From: Salvia splendens | Lineage: Eukaryota; Streptophyta; Magnoliopsida; Lamiales; Lamiaceae | NCBI RefSeq assembly: GCF_004379255.2 | Contig: NC_056035.1 | Coordinates: 29,465,208 to 29,529,207 of the forward strand | Reading direction: 5' to 3' | DNA length: 64,000 nucleotides | Part shown: positions 1 to 10,893 of the stretch, piece after piece | How positions within the stretch are numbered: position 1 is the first letter of the stretch | How the letters are laid out: each line of letters opens with the position of its first letter | Notes under the pieces: model-generated | Seen by the model: only the letters and a program-made list of their open reading frames with translations | Database searches by the model: none | What the model was told of the DNA's origin: nothing | Program-made: the position numbers and the translations under genes

Positions 1-300
1 TGTGTTACTTCTCCAATGTGGGATAATTAACACTAGTTAATTATTCCCTAAGCTCAAACTCCAAGCTTTAATTATAAGCTAATTATGCCCAACTTTAATC
101 CACTATTTCTCACTCACCGGAAATCGGATTTGAGAAAGTGAATATACTACATTTATCTACGTAAAATGTAGATCGACGCTATATAATTAATTCCACAAAA
201 TTAAATGTCTCGTCACATTTATTATTTGGTCAAAATCCATTGACCAGACATATTTAATCCATGATTTTTACATTTTGTAAGTTAATGAAGAGAGAATAAA
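1..300 (-). mobile_element. Possible LTR fragment cut by the window edge
   Basis: Read on the minus strand, this AT-rich stretch ends with TCCCACATTGGAGAAGTAAC and resembles the leader part of plant LTRs, which often carry a TCCCACATTGG-type block. No second LTR, primer site or target duplication is visible, so the call rests on sequence style alone. It could equally be unrelated spacer. Confidence 0.22.
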
Positions 301-1064
301 GTAAGAGAGATAAAAAAGTAGATATGATGTTGTTTACAATTCAGGAAACGTATCATTTTAACGGGACAACCCAAAAAGGAAAACGTTTCATTCTTAATGG
401 GACATGAGCAGGACATAAGTTTAGTTGGATAATTTGTTTACACATATGAATCTGAATGCTAATTCAATTTTTTAATTTCTAAATTCGTTTTGTAGGTTAA
501 TAAGTTTCACCAAATAACTCTTTTGGTAATCATAGTGACTTGTTTAGAAGAATTTTGCATTGACAATATGTAGAACTTCATATCCTATTTCATCCTCCAC
601 AGTAGAACTGAAAACTATTGAATACAAGAGAAACACAAAATGTGCTAGTCTCGGTGAACGATTTGAGTCGACCTCATACGAGAGCCATGACAAGCCATGT
701 GCAAGAATCCTTAGTTGTCCTCATTTTATAAAATCACTAAAGGATAAAAAGCTATACTCGAGGTCCGAGACTTGATGGTGGAGATCGAACGTAAGGACGA
801 GGAAACGAACCGAGTAGGGGGAGAATTGGTCCAACGTGTCAACCGGCCAAGTGAAACACCACCATGCCATTAACGTGACCGGGTGGTGTTGGGGTTAGTA
901 TACTAAAAAAATGTTTCGAGTGTGCATGGTGCATCTTACACGAATATTCAAATGGGTATACGTGAACTCTAGATCCAATTCATAGCATAAAGATTTATTT
1001 TATTATATAGGAAAACATATAGTCCTTCGTCTCATTATAATTGAGTGTAATCCTTTTTGGGCCG
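301..1064. other. AT-rich spacer, no gene recognised
   Basis: Contains only short open frames without recognisable domains, including one of 71 codons at 560-775. The right edge (GGCCG at 1060-1064) directly precedes the TG that starts the Athila-like LTR, so this is the original left flank of that insertion. Confidence 0.5.
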
Positions 1065-1311
1065 TGATAAGGCTAATTTCATGCATAGGTCTAGGGGATA
1101 AATTCGTGAATTTGCTAGGTCTAACAAATGTTTTAAGCCATGTGTATAGAAGAAATTCACCAGGTCCAGGAAAAGAAGGAGGCAGTCACACGCCCGAGGA
1201 AACTGGCGAATAAGTGAACATTGTGAAAGAAATTGCAAGACGGAGTAAATCTCAGAACTGAAGGGTAGAATGGAGATTTCTACGAAGGTTCTAGAAGAGT
1301 ATGTCTGTATC

Positions 1312-1319
1312 TATAAAAG
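1312..1319 (+). promoter_or_regulatory. TATA box of the Athila-like 5' LTR
   Basis: TATAAAAG in the context TATCTATAAAAGG, about 250 bp into the LTR. The same motif is kept in the 3' LTR at 17677-17684. Likely core promoter for genomic RNA; the nested insertion lies about 190 bp downstream, inside the transcribed part of the LTR. Confidence 0.6.
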
Positions 1320-1507
1320 GAAGGATGCATGCATTCTGAAGGGACCTTCTCGGGGGAGGCCTCACTAACAGTCTGCAGCTAGTTCACTTTTCTATACACT
1401 TGGGTTCTTAGAGGGAAATTCAGGGGTTTCGCACTTGGGTTCACCTTTAGCTTTCATACATTTGTTGTTGGGTTGTAACACCGTCCTGTTGAGGGCGAAG
1501 AAACAAG

Positions 1508-1512
1508 CTCCA
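1508..1512. repeat. Target site duplication, left copy (CTCCA)
   Basis: CTCCA immediately left of the nested element, matched by CTCCA at 6188-6192; the empty site in the other LTR has a single CTCCA. Confidence 0.93.
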
Positions 1513-2362
1513 TAATGTGAATCTTAAGGATTCAATAAACATATGTTGCCCGGATTTGTTCTTGCAATAATATCCAATAACCCAAACAAGAAATATGACA
1601 ATAAAAAGATGGAAAAGAAGAAGAAGATGATAAGTGTTATGATTTAGATTCAAGCTCTAGAAAGAAAAACCCAATGGCTACTTTCACAAACAAAAACCTA
1701 ATGGCTCCACCAACTAGCAACACAAGAACTAGCAAGCATACCTTAACAAATAATCTAAGCCCGGCAATAGATTAAATGTAACCACAAGGGATTTTGGATA
1801 AATCTTCAATGATGAAGATGGGTGCTCCAATGGAGTCTTTGTTCTTCAATAATGTTCAAAAGTCTCCCCACAAAACCCTAGACATTGGTCTTTATACAAG
1901 GGACTAAAAGTGCTAAATAAAAGAGACAAAAAGAGTCCAAAAACGCAAGTCGCGCAACACGCCCGGTCGAGCGTTTTGGCTCATGCAAAACGCCCGGTCG
2001 AGCGAACTTTCTGGAATTCGCGACCAAAAACTGACAGAACGCCCAGTCGGGCGTTTTCCCCTTGAAAATCGCCCGGTCGGGAAATTTCTCTGGAATCCTC
2101 CAAAAGCACTATCTTCGTCTTCGAAAGGGCTTCGCGTGAGTATCTTAAATGCCCCAATCGGAGTCCGGATGAGAGAGTTATGACCATTATACGAAAGTCG
2201 CGCAGTGAGGGGCAAATGACTCCATAAGAAATGTTTGGACGGGCGTCGCTTCCGTTCCCTCCCCCCACGAGGCCTTGAGCACCTTGACATGTCTCCACCC
2301 TCTTTTCGGACCCCAATCAACCCACGGCCCTCGACATCGTTGTATTTTATGAATTCACATCA
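1513..2362 (-). repeat. 3' LTR of the nested gag-only element
   Basis: Matches 5333-6187 along its length. A 14-bp stretch (TTGTGAATACCCGG) near the outer end of the other copy is missing here, so the element's two ends are not identical. Carries four CpG-rich inverted repeats of the CGCCCGGTCGGGCG type at 1960-1973, 1991-2004, 2040-2053 and 2070-2083, all partly degraded. Confidence 0.9.
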
Positions 2363-2376
2363 TCCTCTCCTTCTTT
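2363..2376 (-). promoter_or_regulatory. Polypurine tract of the nested element
   Basis: On the minus strand AAAGAAGGAGAGGA directly precedes the TG of the 3' LTR, as expected for the plus-strand primer of reverse transcription. A near copy of the tract lies at about 2440-2455. Confidence 0.7.
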
Positions 2377-2406
2377 GTGAAAGGATTTGTCCTCAAATCC
2401 GGTTCT

Positions 2407-4767
2407 TCAATTTTTCTTTGGGACACTCGGGTTCACATCATCCTCTCCTTCTTTTGAAGGATTTGTCCTCAAATCCCGATCAAGTACACCTACAAAATCG
2501 AGCGAGTCCAAATCAAATATCATAGTACAATACAAGAGGTTGATTTCACTTTGGAACCCAAAAGATATTTCACAAACAAGGAGATGGTTCTCACAATCAC
2601 AATCAACGAACCAACTTCCACTATCACATTCAAAAACGAATTTAGCAATGAGAACAAAGGAGACCTCAATCTTAAGATTATTTTCTTGAAGCTTACAAGG
2701 AATTATGCCAAATATAGAATCAAGTTTGTCAACATGATGCTTACTTAATTGCTCCAATACTTTGAAGAAGTGATCATTATTATGAGAAGAATGTGACCAA
2801 AAATCATTGTGCATAGCATGTAGGGTATGCTCAACACAAGACATGTGAACCTTGTATAACACCACATGAATCTTGTAAAACATAATATCAATTAACATAA
2901 GAAACTTATAAAAATAAGTCCCTCGCAATTGCTCTAACAATTTCAAGACATGGGCACACACATGGGAACAATGCATTACTATGACTTTAATCACAACATA
3001 ACCCACAAAAGACATGTGAGTGGAAAAGTCCTTCACAAAACAACCATAGAACATCCCAATCCCATTGAAGGGTCTAACCATTTTGCAATGAAAACATAGC
3101 AAATACCAAGTTCTAAAGTCATCAACATTCTCATCCACATGTTTATGAAACTTAAAATTGCGAATAAGTGAAGGCTTAGACATCTTAGTATGCAAGGAAG
3201 TCATTTCATCTTTCAAGTTAGAATCCAAAATCGAAATAACATACTTATCAATGCTTGGATTTCTCAAGAAGGGGTCAACATAAGATGAAAATATGGACTT
3301 GGTATTCAAATATTCAAGCTCTTGATGCCACAAATCACCAATGACAAAGCTATCATCACAAGCCGGCTTTTCAAAATCAATCTTATTCACATGTGTCACT
3401 CTTGAATTTACAAACTCATGCTTTAAGTACAAGATAGGTTCAACATGGTTCAAATCAATTTTGCAAAGCAAGTTATTGTCCAACACATCAATCTTATCTA
3501 AGCACTTCAAAGAAACATCACAAGGAAGCAAGGATAGTGTACTTGAACCTTGGGCAATGAGTTCTTCGACTTGCTCTTGTTCCTCTTGATCATTTTTCGG
3601 TGAGGTAGTTTCCAAGCCATTTGCATCATGATGTCTCACTTCCATGTCTTCAATTTTACTCACTATAAAAGGCTCATCAACACAAAAAGAAATATAAGAA
3701 GTGTTAGTGGGTAAAAGTTTATATTTCTCACCAAGGGCAAAAAGCAAAGGATTATCTAGTGCCCACCCAAGGTTGACCTTATAATCTAACAAGCCACTTT
3801 TTTTTCTCACATGCTTGTAGTTTTTCTCTCTTGATAGCTTTGATTCACACTCACCCCCACCACTCTCTCTTGGCTTTTGCGTCTCACATTTTTGCCTTTT
3901 CTCACACTCTATTGGCTTTTGAAGCATGCCCTCACTCTCTAGCTTTTTCTCTTTCTCTCGATCCTCTCTCAAGTGCTTGTTTCCATTAGCAACCGCATGT
4001 AGCTTTGGTTCGGTGTTCAAGATTTGAAGGGCATTCAACGGTTCACATTCGTCTTCGGCTTCCACTATGCTTGGCACACCATCATTGAAAGTTGGGTGTG
4101 CGTCTTCTTCATATATGGTCGTAGACTCTTTTTCATCGTCACATTGCTCTTCATTTTCGTTGGCAATAAAATCCACCCTATATTTGACACGCTCTTTAAC
4201 AATGCGATTAACATTGTCACGCTCACTTTGAATCAAGCTCTTTGAAGGAGGGAAATTGGATGACAACCACGACGAAACCTTCGTGTGATAGCTAGGATGA
4301 GATAAGTCCACCTTCTTTGGTGGGACACTTCTTCCGCTTGTGCCACAACCATAATGTTGAGAGTTTGAGCTCTTCCTTGCTTTACTTGAGGTTTCTTCCC
4401 CCATTAGCCACTCATGCACCTTATGATGACCATGATCCCTCATCCCCCTAGAGTGTGACTCTCCATGGAACTTTGGAATTCGTTCCCTTCTACTCCCTCT
4501 ATCAAGTCCATCATCATGGTACCTTGAGTTGTAGCCACTCCAATCATGTCTCTCTCGGTCACTAGGTGCTATGGAATGGTTATGCCTAACTCGATCTCTG
4601 AGGAGGGCTATATCCTCATGAAAAGTCGTAAATCTTCCTTGCATAGCATTCACATTGTCCCGCACCTCGTGCATCTCCTTCATGATTGAGGAGAACATCT
4701 CTTCGATAGTAACATCGGATGGTGAGGCAACTTGATTTATAGGCGAGTCATGCCTAGAGTTCACCAT
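2407..4767 (-). CDS. Intact 786-aa gag-like retrotransposon protein
   Basis: The only ORF of the nested element, uninterrupted from ATG at 4767 to a stop at 2407. Residues ~1-60 are predicted helical. Around residues 95-101 there is an IPKFHGE motif resembling the IPPF-G start of gypsy gag domains, and a charged Lys/Glu-rich stretch follows at ~265-320. The KYKLLP segment near residue 350 recalls the region upstream of protease in some plant gypsy polyproteins. The last ~250 residues are hydrophobic and rich in His and Cys but show no CCHC knuckle. No protease DTG/DSG, RT or integrase motif is present. Family knowledge suggests a structural role in packaging for trans-mobilisation; that role is inferred. 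The C-terminal half is unlike any family I recognise. Confidence 0.7.
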   Translation of the reverse strand: MVNSRHDSPINQVASPSDVTIEEMFSSIMKEMHEVRDNVNAMQGRFTTFHEDIALLRDRVRHNHSIAPSDRERHDWSGYNSRYHDDGLDRGSRRERIPKFHGESHSRGMRDHGHHKVHEWLMGEETSSKARKSSNSQHYGCGTSGRSVPPKKVDLSHPSYHTKVSSWLSSNFPPSKSLIQSERDNVNRIVKERVKYRVDFIANENEEQCDDEKESTTIYEEDAHPTFNDGVPSIVEAEDECEPLNALQILNTEPKLHAVANGNKHLREDREKEKKLESEGMLQKPIECEKRQKCETQKPRESGGGECESKLSREKNYKHVRKKSGLLDYKVNLGWALDNPLLFALGEKYKLLPTNTSYISFCVDEPFIVSKIEDMEVRHHDANGLETTSPKNDQEEQEQVEELIAQGSSTLSLLPCDVSLKCLDKIDVLDNNLLCKIDLNHVEPILYLKHEFVNSRVTHVNKIDFEKPACDDSFVIGDLWHQELEYLNTKSIFSSYVDPFLRNPSIDKYVISILDSNLKDEMTSLHTKMSKPSLIRNFKFHKHVDENVDDFRTWYLLCFHCKMVRPFNGIGMFYGCFVKDFSTHMSFVGYVVIKVIVMHCSHVCAHVLKLLEQLRGTYFYKFLMLIDIMFYKIHVVLYKVHMSCVEHTLHAMHNDFWSHSSHNNDHFFKVLEQLSKHHVDKLDSIFGIIPCKLQENNLKIEVSFVLIAKFVFECDSGSWFVDCDCENHLLVCEISFGFQSEINLLYCTMIFDLDSLDFVGVLDRDLRTNPSKEGEDDVNPSVPKKN

Positions 4768-5311
4768 TTCAAGTACCTACAAAACAAATTGCACAAGACT
4801 AGGGACACGTCCCTTTTGTTAGTAACACAAACAACGCACACACCCAAGAATGGAGATTTTAGTGAGGAGCTCACTTCCCAACCCACAAAGCATGTCCCCA
4901 ATTCCCCAAACTCACACCCAAAATCTCTCGGAAGGCTTAGAGATTTAGTGGCTAGATACTCTCTCTCACTTGCTCTCGACGATGTAATCTCAAGGGTTGC
5001 ACAAATAGCACAAACAAGATATACAACTAGGCAAGTGAAAACTAGTCCAAGAAGCCACAAGATAAGTGAAAGTAGGGTGCTAGGCCAATGGAACAAATCA
5101 AAAAACAATTTGTGTGCACAATTTCACCCAACAACAATAGACCCAACAATTGATTCAATTTTGGTCTACAACTTTGGAATAATCAATTTGGCATACCCAA
5201 CAATATGTATACCGATTTATAGCTAAAGCCCGTGGATATATTTTGAAGTATCACTTTTTTTTTCTTTTTTTCTTTTTTTTGATAAATTTCTAACAATTAC
5301 AAGAACAAGAA
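4768..5311 (-). other. 5' leader of the nested element
   Basis: Non-coding stretch between primer site and gag-like ATG, where packaging signals would be expected. A T/C-rich run (plus strand 5251-5281) lies next to the primer site. No other structure recognised. Confidence 0.45.
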
Positions 5312-5330
5312 CCAATGGCTCTTGATACCA
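5312..5330 (-). promoter_or_regulatory. Primer binding site, initiator tRNA-Met type
   Basis: Minus strand TGGTATCAAGAGCCATTGG, two bases inside the 5' LTR. It matches the usual plant TGGTATCAGAGCC primer site except for one extra A. Confidence 0.8.
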
Positions 5331-5332
5331 AA

Positions 5333-6187
5333 TAATGTGAATCTTAAGGATTCAATAAACATATGTTGCCCGGATTTGTTCTTGCAATAATATCCAATAA
5401 CCCAAACAAGAAATATGACAATAAAAAGATGGAAAAGAAGAAGAAGATGATAAGTGTTATGATTTAGATTCAAGCTCAAGAAAGAAAAACCCAATGGCTA
5501 CTTTCACAAACAAAAACCTAATGGCTCCACCAACTAGCACTAGCAAGCATACCTTAACAAATAATCTAAGCCCGACAATAGATTAAATGTAACCACAAGG
5601 GATTTTGGATAAATCTTCAATGATGAAGATGGGTGCTCCAATGGAGTCTTTGTTCTTCAATAATGTTCAAAAGTCTCCCCACAAAACCCTAGACATTGGT
5701 CTTTATACAAGGGACTAAAAGTGCTAAATAAAAGAGACAAAAAGAGTCCAAAAACGCAAGTCGCGCAACACGCCCGGTCGGGCGTTTTGGCTCATGCAAA
5801 ACGCCCGGTCGTGCGAACTTTCTGGAATTCGCGACCAAAAACTGACAGAACGCCCAGTCGGGCGTTTTCCCCTTGAAAATCGCCCGGTCGGGCGATTTCT
5901 CTGGAATCCTCCAAAAGCACTATCTTCGTCTTCGAAAGGGCTTCACGTGAGTATCTTAAACGCCCCAATCGGAGTCCGGATGAGAGAGTTATGACCATTA
6001 TACGAAAGTCGCGCAGTGAGGGGCAAATGACTCCATAAGAAATGTTTGGACGGGCGTCGCTTCCGTTCCCACCCCCCACGAGGCCTTGAGCACCTTGACA
6101 TGTCTCCACCCTCTTTTCGGACCCCAATCAACCCACGGCCCTCGACATCGTTGTATTTTATGATTGTGAATACCCGGATTCACATCA
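5333..6187 (-). repeat. 5' LTR of the nested gag-only element
   Basis: The full-length LTR copy (855 bp). On the minus strand a TATA box (TGTATAAAG, plus 5701-5709) lies about 480 bp from the LTR start. Four CpG-rich inverted repeats with arms CGCCCG and CGGGCG lie 60-190 bp upstream of it, at 5771-5784, 5802-5815, 5851-5864 and 5881-5894; the first and last are perfect. Confidence 0.9.
5701..5709 (-). promoter_or_regulatory. TATA box of the nested element's 5' LTR
   Basis: TGTATAAAG on the minus strand; the same motif is kept in the other LTR near 1890. Likely start of the element's own transcript, antisense to the host Athila-like element. Confidence 0.5.
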
Positions 6188-6192
6188 CTCCA
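6188..6192. repeat. Target site duplication, right copy (CTCCA)
   Basis: Pairs with 1508-1512. After it the Athila-like LTR resumes with CTTTACTGCTTTCG. Confidence 0.93.
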
Positions 6193-7312
6193 CTTTACTG
6201 CTTTCGTATTTCGTATTTCACCGAGCTTCGCTGTTCGAAGCTCGACCTTCCGATTTCACCGAATATTTCTGTGTTTAATGCAAGTTTCATTTTCTATTAT
6301 GACGTTGGTGTTGATTTCTGATTTGGTTGTCGAGATTTTCTGGAGTTTGCGTTAGTTTGCCTGTGTTGGATGCGTTTCGCAATTGTTTTCTGAACTTATG
6401 CAGGTTAATGGTTGAATCTGGGTGATCGGAGTCTGCTGGTGGTTGAATCGGAGACTTAAGTTTGGTGTTGTTACTAAGTTGTGTGCAATTGCTGGAAATT
6501 GGAGTTGATCGGAGTAGATCTGTTAGATCGGAAGTTATGGAGTGGAATCTAGTTGTTGTTGGTTTCGGATTGCTTGGATCCGGAGTGGATTAAGCGTTCG
6601 ACGTGAGATCTGAGCAGAGTTGGTTTATTTTGATGCCTAGTCTTTGTGTTTTCATTTCGCTTCGTCTAGTATATGTAGATCTGAGTTATTTCCGGTTTGT
6701 CGTAAGTTTTCGACGACCAAACTTTTACATTCTGTTCGAATCTGAGTATGTGCTCTGTTTACTTCATCTTCGTGTTTAAATCCGTTGAAGAAAAGCATGC
6801 CGTAGTTAGTTATTTTCTCAGTCAGTTATTTGCAGCTTTTCTGCCGTACTCGCTATTTCTGGGTCATGGTCCCCACTGTTAGTTGATTTCTGTCTAGCTA
6901 AATTAGGTAGTCGTTTACACGGTCTAGGAAGTGAATTTAATATATCGAAGTCTTGATGATGTTTGGTCTCAGCATGTTTACAGGTTTCTAGGTCTAGTGT
7001 TTACATTTCCTGTCTAGGTCTAGTAGTAGTTATACCTCAAACCTGTTTGCGTGGCAGCAGCCGCCTTTGTCAAGTGTCTCTAAATGCTTTCTTACGTATC
7101 CATCTTCGTGGGACCTGCTTCTCTATACTAATCCATAGTATTCGGGTTGAGGGATCTTTGAAGGAGAGTTTGTGTGTACAACGACAGAGTATTCCTTGTT
7201 ACATTGAGTTCCTAGACCAAGTGATCGAGTGGATTCATAGGACTTGATGTCTCGACCTAGCATCGCATTTTCAGAACAAACGAAAACACATAACAAACTC
7301 CGCTACTCCAAA

Positions 7313-7330
7313 TGGTGCCGTTGCCGGGGA
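7313..7330 (+). promoter_or_regulatory. Primer binding site, tRNA-Asp type
   Basis: TGGTGCCGTTGCCGGGGA, two bases after the 5' LTR. Plant Athila/Tat elements usually have TGGCGCCGTTGCCGGGG; one base differs. The same variant is used by the second Athila-like element (44765-44784). Confidence 0.85.
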
Positions 7331-7409
7331 TGGATGGCGTATTTTGTGATTGTTTTTAGAGATTTTTGGCGTACATAGTTTTGATTTATTTTTCTTTTCT
7401 TTTCAGTTT

Positions 7410-8470
7410 ATGAGCAGAGGCTCATGGACTGGATTCTGGAGTAACTCATCTGGGTGGAGGGACGATAGATTTATTTGGCAGATCAAGGATATAGCATCCA
7501 CAGTCACCACCAGATCAGTGTTATCTACGGGAGATCCATTTCCGTTCGGTTCGGAAAGTGAAGAGGATTGAAGTTCTTCTGGAAGGGAGGATCCCAAGTC
7601 ACCAACAGAGTCGGAAACAGAGTCAGAAACAGAGGAAGTTGTCATGGCGCAAGTAGTAGATCCAGATCCAGAGATCGGTTCGTTAACCGCCCATTTAGAT
7701 GGAGAACCATCTCAAGCTATAGTGATGAATCCACGCCAGAGGACTATTGAGATCAAGACAAACGTACTCGGCATCTTGCCAACGTTCTCTAGGCGTAGAA
7801 ATGAGTGTCCGTGCGAGTTCTTAAATGAATTCAGTAAATTGTGTGGTATTCAGAAGAGGTCGAATGATGCAACAGAGGAGGATTATCGCCTACGTGCAAT
7901 TCCGTTTGCCTTGAAGGGGAAGCCAACACGTGGTTATTGAGGTTGCCCCCGAATTCTATCCGCACATGGAGGGATTTCAAGTTAGAATTCTTAGATTATT
8001 TTTTCCCATCTAACAAGACGAATGCACTGAAAAAAGAGATATTAGAGTGTAAGCAGGATTACGACGAATCTTTGAGTCAGTAGTGGTCGAGATTCAAGGG
8101 GTTGTTGGATGCATGCCCGAATCACCGAATGATAGAGGCAGAGACCTACTCTCTGTTTTACGAAGGGGCGACTTCTGAGTCGAAGGACTTAATGAATTCC
8201 TCGAGTGGGGGGAATTTCACAAGAAAGAGGGGAAGTGAAGCAAGAGAAATCCTGGGGAAGTTGATCGAAGCTAAGAAGGCGTACGATAACCCTAGGAATG
8301 CAGTGAGGAGAGGATCGGTGAATGCCATAAGAGAGCAAGAAGATGATAAAGTAGAAGCAAGGATTGACAGGCTCGAGAAGGCTCTTTTGAACGCGATTGA
8401 AAAGACAATTCCACTAGCTTCACAAGGGAAGGAGAAATCTCCTGGTCCAGGAGATAATCAAATTCAGTAA
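7410..8470 (+). pseudogene. gag of Athila-like element 1 (broken)
   Basis: Likely start ATG at 7410, shortly after the primer site. The core carries the retrotransposon gag fold seen in Athila: an RLPPNSIRTW motif near 7940-7970 and YFFP near 7999-8010, then LLDACPNH near 8102. The frame is lost by a TGA at 7569, a frameshift at about 7925-7931, a TAG at 8081 (where element 2 has Tyr in the same motif) and a TAA at 8468. Beyond that last stop the same frame runs straight into the protease ORF, so gag and pol were originally one frame. No CCHC knuckle is visible before the protease. Confidence 0.8.
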
Positions 8471-8515
8471 TATTACGGGACCCAGGAAGGAGATTATCAG
8501 GCCCAGGTCAATGCA

Positions 8516-10893
8516 ATGGGAAGTTGGAATCCCAAGGAAGGCAACAGGAACTTGGAGGGCGATAATTCCTTGCTCAAGGATGACCTTAAGGCACGAGACT
8601 TGGAGAGATCCTTGCCTAGGTCAACTGAACCATTCTTCCTCGATCCAGAGTCGGAGTTGGAGAACGAGGCAGTAGGGGAGGAAACTGGAGAGTTCTCGGC
8701 TGAAAGTTCTACAGGAGCAGGGAAGCGACCGAAACCTTTCCCAAACCGGGGGGAAGCCAAGAAGAAGAAGGAAGAGCCGGTAGATTTCATGGATATTTTT
8801 GGGAAGCTGGAGATTAATCTACCATTCTTACAGGCTTTGAAATTGCCGGTGTTTAGCAAGTTCATTAAGGAATTTATAGCTGGGAAGGCTAGACCCAGTG
8901 GAAAAATTTTGATAGGCGAGAACGTCTCCGCAGTGATTCAAAAGCGGAGGATGCCTTCGAAGTGCAATGATCCAGGTATGTTTACTTTGCCTATCTCTAT
9001 TGGTGATGTAAAAATCGAGCATGCTATGTGTGACTTGGGTGCGTCGATAAATGTGTTACCACTGTCTATATACAAGAAGTTAGTAGGGGTAGGCATGGTG
9101 GACACAAAAGTTGTGATCCAATTGGCAGACAGGTCATGCATTTGTCCTGAAGGAGTGCTTGAAAACGTGATAGTGAAGGTACATGACTTCTTGTACCCAG
9201 CTGATTTTCATGTGATTAAAATGAGTGATAGTGAGTCTGCAGAGTCTGGCGGAGTACTTTTAGGGAGACCTTTCCTACGTACCGCTAAGACTATCATTGA
9301 TGTCTTTGTTGATGGCACCATCTGCCTTGATTACAATGGGGAGAAATATACATTCAACATCGATGAGGCGATGAAGAAACCTCTTGACGTTGAAAATTTG
9401 CATGCTATTGATGTTATTAACCCATTGGTCCAGGAGTATCTTGAGACCGAATTAATGCAGGTACAGATCGAGAATTCTGAGATGAGTCAGGCCATTGATA
9501 GTGAAGTAGCCAGTTGGTGTGAATCCATGAAGACGAGTGAGTTATCAGATGAAGAACTAGCTGAATCGATTCTGGAATTCTGCACGAACCCAGAGCTAGC
9601 TAGATCAAGGAGGACACCTTATGTGGCGAGCATGGAAAATTCTACTGAGTCTACGAAGGGAATAACAACAGAGTCGACAGAGAAAAATCCCTTACCCCAG
9701 GAAAAGGATGTCCCCAAGAAAGAGTTGAAAACACTTCCACTTGGGCTCAAGTATGCGTATCTAGAGGAGAATGAAAATTTCCCGGTGATTATTAACAGCA
9801 GCTTGACCGAGGGACAAGAAGAGGAATTGTTGAAGGTAATTCGGAGGAACAAGAAGGCTATTGGGTGGACACTATCTGACTTGGTAGGAATCAGTCCAGA
9901 TCTGTGCATGCATCATATTAGGCTAGAAGAAGGAGCAAAAGCCTGTAGGGACCCGCAACGCAAGTTGAATCCGAACATGAGGGAAGAGGTGCTGAAGGAA
10001 GTATTAAAGCTACTATCCCTAGGAATCATTTATTCCATACCAGACAGTGAATGGGTTAGTCCAGTACATATGGTACCAAAGAAGTCGGGAATACAGGTGG
10101 TCAAGAACGATAAGAATGAGTTGGTCCCCACTCGACTTGTTACTGGGTGGAGGATGTGTATTGACTACCGGAAGCTGAACGAGGCTACTAAGAAGGATCA
10201 CTTCCCGTTACCTTTCATTGACCAGATGTTGGAGAGGTTGGCAGGCAAGCAATATTTCTGTTTCCTGGACGGATATAGTGGGTATTTTCAAATCTACGTG
10301 GATCCAGAGGACCAGGAGAAGACAACTTTCACGTGTCCCTTTGGAACGTATGCTTACAGAAGAATGCCGTTTGGTCTGTTCAATGCGCCAGGCACTTTTC
10401 AGCGGTGTATGATGAGTATCTTCTCGGACCTCCTGGAGGATTGCATCGAGATTTTTATGGACGACTTCACTGTGTACGGGGATTCATTTGACTCATGTTT
10501 GGCAAGTTTGGATATGGTGCTGAGAAGGTGCCAGGAAAAGCATTTGGTTTTGAATTTCGAGAAATGCCACTTTATGGTCCCTGAGGGAATTGTCCTAGGG
10601 CATGTGGTATCAGAAAGAGACATACAGGTAGATCAAGCAAAAATCGATGTTATCTCAAAACTTCCTTACCCGACGAATCAAAAAGAAGTGAGAGGATTCC
10701 TAGGGCACGCGGGATTCTATAGGAGGTTTATAAAGGATTTCTCAAGGATTGCTCAACCACTCACCCACTTGTTGCATAATGATGTGGAGTTTGTTTTCGA
10801 CGAAGAGTGCAAGAAAGCTTTTCAGGTGTTGAAGGATAGACAAGTATCTGCTCCCATCATCAGAGCACCAGATTGGAGTTTGCCATTTGAATA
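8516..10893 (+). pseudogene. Protease and reverse transcriptase of Athila-like element 1
   Basis: A 792-codon frame. A gag-tail/linker region with an NLPFLQAL segment precedes the aspartic protease, whose catalytic motif is DLGAS (Asp codon 9032-9034, residue ~173), with the flap-side motif LLGRPFL about 80 residues later. The RT starts near 9900 with the DLCMHHI motif and shows GWRMCIDYRKLN, PFGLFNAP and FMDDF (10454-10465) as the catalytic aspartates. The frame ends at 10892-10894 by loss of one base; RNase H resumes in another frame at once. This is the best preserved part of the element. Confidence 0.88.

Larger units (their letters stand above)
1513..6187 (-). mobile_element. Gag-only non-autonomous LTR retrotransposon (TR-GAG/LARD-like)
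   Basis: A 4,675-bp element on the minus strand inserted in the Athila-like 5' LTR. LTRs are 5333-6187 (5' LTR in element orientation) and 1513-2362 (3' LTR), differing by roughly ten substitutions and two indels by eye over ~850 bp. The element starts TGATGTGAATC and ends GATTCACATTA. It has an initiator-Met-type primer site with one extra base, a purine tract at the other end, and a single long ORF between them. No protease, RT, RNase H or integrase is present, so it needs enzymes from another element. The low LTR divergence and intact ORF mark it as the youngest clearly dated insertion here. Confidence 0.9.
1065..7310 (+). repeat. 5' LTR of Athila-like element 1, split by a nested insertion
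   Basis: Starts TGATAAGGCTAATTTC and ends CTACTCCA two bases before the primer site. Removing the nested element (1513-6187) and one copy of its 5-bp duplication leaves about 1,566 bp that aligns along its length with 17430-18913, with scattered substitutions. The join reads AAGCTCCA then CTTTACTG, exactly as in the uninterrupted 3' LTR around 17872, which proves the insertion point. Confidence 0.92.

Noticed and set aside
1913..2525. Overlapping frames of 96-135 codons in the nested LTR
   Set aside because: They repeat in both LTRs and arise from the CpG-rich array; no conserved protein features.
8497..8865. 122-codon minus-strand frame
   Set aside because: Antisense to the gag-tail/protease linker of element 1.
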